Positions 7,173-9,411 of a stretch of 9,411 nt of DNA are shown piece by piece. Position 1 is the stretch's first letter; every line of letters starts with the position of its first letter. Made by a program: the position numbers and the translations under genes. The DNA is from an uncultured Collinsella sp. (lineage in GTDB: Bacteria; Actinomycetota; Coriobacteriia; Coriobacteriales; Coriobacteriaceae): contig USFU01000056.1 of the NCBI GenBank assembly GCA_900554135.1, positions 1 through 9,411 of the forward strand, written 5' to 3'. The notes beneath the pieces are model-generated. The model saw nothing but the letters and a program-made list of their open reading frames with translations. It was not told the origin of the DNA and searched no databases.

Positions 7173-8636
7173 ATGACGAAGACCAAGGCACAGCAGATTA
7201 TGGCGGCGACCGAGGCTCGCGCGGCTGACGATGTCACCGCAGCCATCAAAGATATCGCTACCGAGTTTGAACCCTATATCATCAAGCAGCGCCGCCACTT
7301 CCATAAGCACCCGGAGCTGAGCCTCGCCGAGGAGCGCACGACCTCCGACATCGCCAACCAGCTCGACGCCATGAATATCCCCTACGAGCGTCCGCTCAAA
7401 ACCGGCTTGGTGGCAACGCTTCGCGGTACCGCGCCGGATGCCTATCGCGAGGACGGCACGCCGCGCCGCCGCATCCTTCTGCGCGCCGACATCGACGCCC
7501 TGCCCGTCACCGAGCAGACCGGCGAAGAGTTCGCCAGCGTCAACGAGGGCTGCATGCACGCCTGCGGCCATGACTGCCACATCGCCATGATGCTCGGCAC
7601 GCTGCAAATCCTGCGCCATATGACCGACGACATCCACGGCGAGGTCCGCATCGTCTTCCAGCCCAGCGAGGAAAACGGCCAGGGCGCCAAGCTCATGATC
7701 GGCACGGGCGTGCTCGACGGCGTCGATGGCGCCTACGCCGCGCACATCTGGAGTGAGGTCGACGCCGGCACCGTGAGCTGCGAGCCCGGACCGCGCATGG
7801 CCAATACCGACTGGTTCCGCATCGATGTCCGCGGCACCTCGTGCCACGGCGCCATGCCCCAGCGCGGCCACGACGCCGTCATGGTTGCCGCCGAGATCGT
7901 CAACGCTCTGCAGACCATCGTTTCGCGCGAGATCAGCCCCTACGAGCCGGCTGTCATCACCGTCGGCGAGCTGCACGGCGGCACCGCGCGCAACGTTATC
8001 GCCGGCACGGCCTACCTCGCCGGCACGGTGCGCACCTACGGCGATTCGACCCACGAGGAAATGCCGGAGCTCATGCGCCGCATCGTGGAGCATACCGCGG
8101 CCGCCTTGGGCGCCGAGGCAAAGCTCACCGACTACACCATCGCCAACTACAAGGTCGAAAACGATGCCGCCTCGAGCGAGCGCTGCCGCCAGGCAGTAAT
8201 CAAATGCTTGGGCCCCACCGGCCAAGGCCATTACCGCGGCACGCTTTCGGGCGAGGATTTTTCGGAGTACCTGCGCCGCGTACCGGGCGTGCTCGCCTTT
8301 GTAGGTACGCGCAACCCCAAGATTGGCGCCACGTACGCCCAACATTCCTGCTTCTACAAGATCGACGAAACTGTGCTGGCAAAGGGCTCCATGGTGGCCG
8401 CCCAGTATGCCATCGACTTTTTGGCCGAGCCCACGCAAGAGGAGCTCGACGGCCCCACGATTACCGCGGTCGCCGAAACCAACCCCGATCTGGCCGCCAA
8501 GTTGCGCTCTGCCAAGGCGACGACCGCCGAGGCCCGTGACGCCATCCATGATGCCCGCACGGCTCGCCATGCCGCAATCAAGGGCATCCACGAAGCTCGT
8601 GCCGCCGCTCGTCACGAGGAGAAGCACGGCGAGTAG
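7173..8636 (+). CDS. M20D-family amidohydrolase/metallopeptidase (N-acyl amino acid hydrolase type)
   Basis: The protein has 487 residues from ATG 7173, preceded by AAGGAG (7157-7162) at 10-nt spacing. It shows the binuclear-metal M20D set: RRHFHKHPELS (40-50), LLRADIDALPV (102-112), HACGHDCHIAM with C131 and H133, QPSEENGQGA with catalytic/metal Glu 166-167, H191 in AAHIW, the dimer-domain His in GTSCHGAMPQ (H225), LSGEDFSEY (359-366) and H391 in QHSCFYKID. Relatives cleave N-acyl amino acids, hippurate, aminobenzoyl-glutamate or acetyl-diaminopimelate; the exact substrate is not readable. Most relatives are about 380-400 residues. The excess is a 20-30 residue N-terminal helix and about 70 residues after 418, an Ala/Arg/Glu/His-rich, probably helical tail ending HEEKHGE. 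The upstream open frame (6222-7172) is the shadow of the opposite gene. Confidence 0.95.
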   Translation: MTKTKAQQIMAATEARAADDVTAAIKDIATEFEPYIIKQRRHFHKHPELSLAEERTTSDIANQLDAMNIPYERPLKTGLVATLRGTAPDAYREDGTPRRRILLRADIDALPVTEQTGEEFASVNEGCMHACGHDCHIAMMLGTLQILRHMTDDIHGEVRIVFQPSEENGQGAKLMIGTGVLDGVDGAYAAHIWSEVDAGTVSCEPGPRMANTDWFRIDVRGTSCHGAMPQRGHDAVMVAAEIVNALQTIVSREISPYEPAVITVGELHGGTARNVIAGTAYLAGTVRTYGDSTHEEMPELMRRIVEHTAAALGAEAKLTDYTIANYKVENDAASSERCRQAVIKCLGPTGQGHYRGTLSGEDFSEYLRRVPGVLAFVGTRNPKIGATYAQHSCFYKIDETVLAKGSMVAAQYAIDFLAEPTQEELDGPTITAVAETNPDLAAKLRSAKATTAEARDAIHDARTARHAAIKGIHEARAAARHEEKHGE

Positions 8637-8675
8637 TCGTCACGCCCATCCATAACAGCCTGGCTAAAGCAAAGC

Positions 8676-8707
8676 GGGGGCGGACGTTCCTCGCCACGTC
8701 CGCCCCC
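8676..8707. terminator. Bidirectional terminator between convergent genes
   Basis: GGGGGCGGACGT (8676-8687) pairs perfectly with ACGTCCGCCCCC (8696-8707), 12 bp with loop TCCTCGCC. It lies 39 nt after the M20 stop. The plus side runs into CCTCATTTATC and the minus side into GCUUUGCUUU, so it can serve both convergent genes. Confidence 0.75.
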
Positions 8708-8730
8708 CCTCATTTATCAAGCGCTATTTT

Positions 8731-8759
8731 TACCATTTCTACCCCGTCCCCAAATGGTA
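8731..8759. repeat. Palindromic element TACCATTT / AAATGGTA
   Basis: TACCATTT (8731-8738) and AAATGGTA (8752-8759) form a perfect 8-bp inverted repeat around CTACCCCGTCCCC. It sits 10 nt beyond the stop of the DUF4013-like gene. No T-run follows the stem on the minus strand (it is A-rich), so it is a poor terminator for that gene. Confidence 0.5.
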
Positions 8760-8769
8760 GGCGGCATGA

Positions 8770-9411
8770 CTACTCGTCCTGAGGGTCCTCGTCGGAGCTT
8801 GACTCGGACGCCGGCTCAGGCTCAGGCACAGGTGCCGGCTCAGGCACAGGTGCCGGCTCAGGCTCAGGCACCTGCTCGGGTGCAGGCGCCGGCTCGGGCG
8901 CGGGCTCGGGCGCGGGCTCGGGTGCAGGCGCGGGTGCGACATCCGGAGCGCTGTAACCCGAAGGAGCGAACTTCTTCTCGAAGGGCAATATAAAAGTCAG
9001 GACGTCGTCCTTGTCCTCGTCGGCCCACTCACTTGCATAACGTGCAGCCCAATAGCCAACGGCACGGTGCTTGAGCATCTTGCCAAAGACCGTTAGAAAT
9101 ACGGTGACGAAAGCGACCAGCACCAGGAACAGCACGAGCGTGATGCCACCGCCGGTAACAATCGCCTCGATACCCGTAGGACGATAGTAGTAGCTATACA
9201 TACCGACAGAGGCAATGGCGCCAAAGACGACCGTCAAGATCCATGTGACAACGTTGGCGACCAAGCCCGTCAAAAACTCGGGAAGGAACGAAGCGCAGAA
9301 CAGCTTGGTCTTATTGTTCTTAAAGGCCGCCCAAACCTTATCGAGCGAAAACGCGCTCTCGACGCGACCGGTCACCGCAAAGTGCATCACGGCGATGTCG
9401 GCGAACATCTT
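8770..9411 (-). CDS. DUF4013-like membrane protein, C-terminal part, start beyond window
   Basis: The frame is open to the right edge (the codon before the first visible Met is Lys), so the N-terminus is missing. The visible 213 residues start KMFADIAVMHFAVTGRVESAF, which resembles the second half of DUF4013 proteins, where a Y/F-A-x-TG-x-x-x-x-AF segment precedes paired membrane helices. Two hydrophobic stretches (about residues 38-72 and 82-108) fit membrane segments, followed by a basic then acidic linker. From about residue 156 the tail is nearly pure Pro/Ala/Glu (PAPEPAPEPA-type) and ends SESSSDEDPQDE, a flexible and strongly acidic extension. No function is established for the family; a role at the envelope is only inferred. 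It is convergent with the M20 gene. Confidence 0.7.
   Translation of the reverse strand, partial: KMFADIAVMHFAVTGRVESAFSLDKVWAAFKNNKTKLFCASFLPEFLTGLVANVVTWILTVVFGAIASVGMYSYYYRPTGIEAIVTGGGITLVLFLVLVAFVTVFLTVFGKMLKHRAVGYWAARYASEWADEDKDDVLTFILPFEKKFAPSGYSAPDVAPAPAPEPAPEPAPEPAPAPEQVPEPEPAPVPEPAPVPEPEPASESSSDEDPQDE
8808..8934. repeat. Short tandem repeats coding a Pro/Ala/Glu tail
   Basis: A perfect 18-bp tandem (AGGCACAGGTGCCGGCTC) occupies 8824-8841 and 8842-8859. Degenerate 6- and 12-bp units built on GGCTCGGGCGCG follow to about 8934. In the minus-strand gene they encode alternating Glu-Pro-Ala-Pro. Such arrays commonly vary in copy number between strains. Confidence 0.8.

Noticed and set aside
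8754..8993. 79-codon plus-strand frame rich in Ala/Gln/Arg
   Set aside because: It is the complement of the Pro/Ala/Glu repeat region of the DUF4013-like gene.

Overview
The window looks like a chromosomal segment of a high-GC, Gram-positive gut actinobacterium, most likely Coriobacteriia and possibly Collinsella. The suggestion rests on the GC-biased codon use, strong Shine-Dalgarno sites, a groES-groEL pair with actinobacterial-type proteins, and an ECF-type riboflavin importer behind an FMN riboswitch. Genus is inferred from general gene style, not from a marker gene.

Layout from left to right. Positions 1-2061 hold a minus-strand riboflavin uptake cassette: an extended -10 promoter, an FMN riboswitch (RFN element), the substrate-binding S component RibU, and a gene for two fused ECF ATPase domains that overlaps ribU by 4 nt and runs off the left edge. 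Positions 2062-2418 are non-coding and dominated by a 145-nt imperfect foldback that contains the likely groEL terminator. Positions 2419-4446 are groES then groEL, also on the minus strand. Positions 4447-5366 are a 920-nt non-coding stretch: the groES leader, a striking 211-nt foldback with a perfect 40-bp stem, a pair of 26-nt inverted repeats 186 nt apart, and three successive GC-rich hairpins. Positions 5367-7004 (minus) encode a family-3, YtcJ-like amidohydrolase. It is divergent from an M20D peptidase/amidohydrolase at 7173-8636 (plus). After a convergent bidirectional terminator, 8770-9411 (minus) is the C-terminal part of a DUF4013-like membrane protein with a Pro/Ala/Glu repeat tail.

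RibU and the fused ATPase should work together as a riboflavin/FMN-precursor importer shut off by FMN; the partner EcfT would be expected beyond the left edge. GroES and GroEL form the chaperonin. The two divergent metallohydrolases share a 168-bp intergenic region and may be co-regulated, but their substrates cannot be read from sequence. I did not find a defence system, CRISPR array, transposase, tRNA or rRNA. The least explained material is the set of long palindromes and inverted repeats around groESL.
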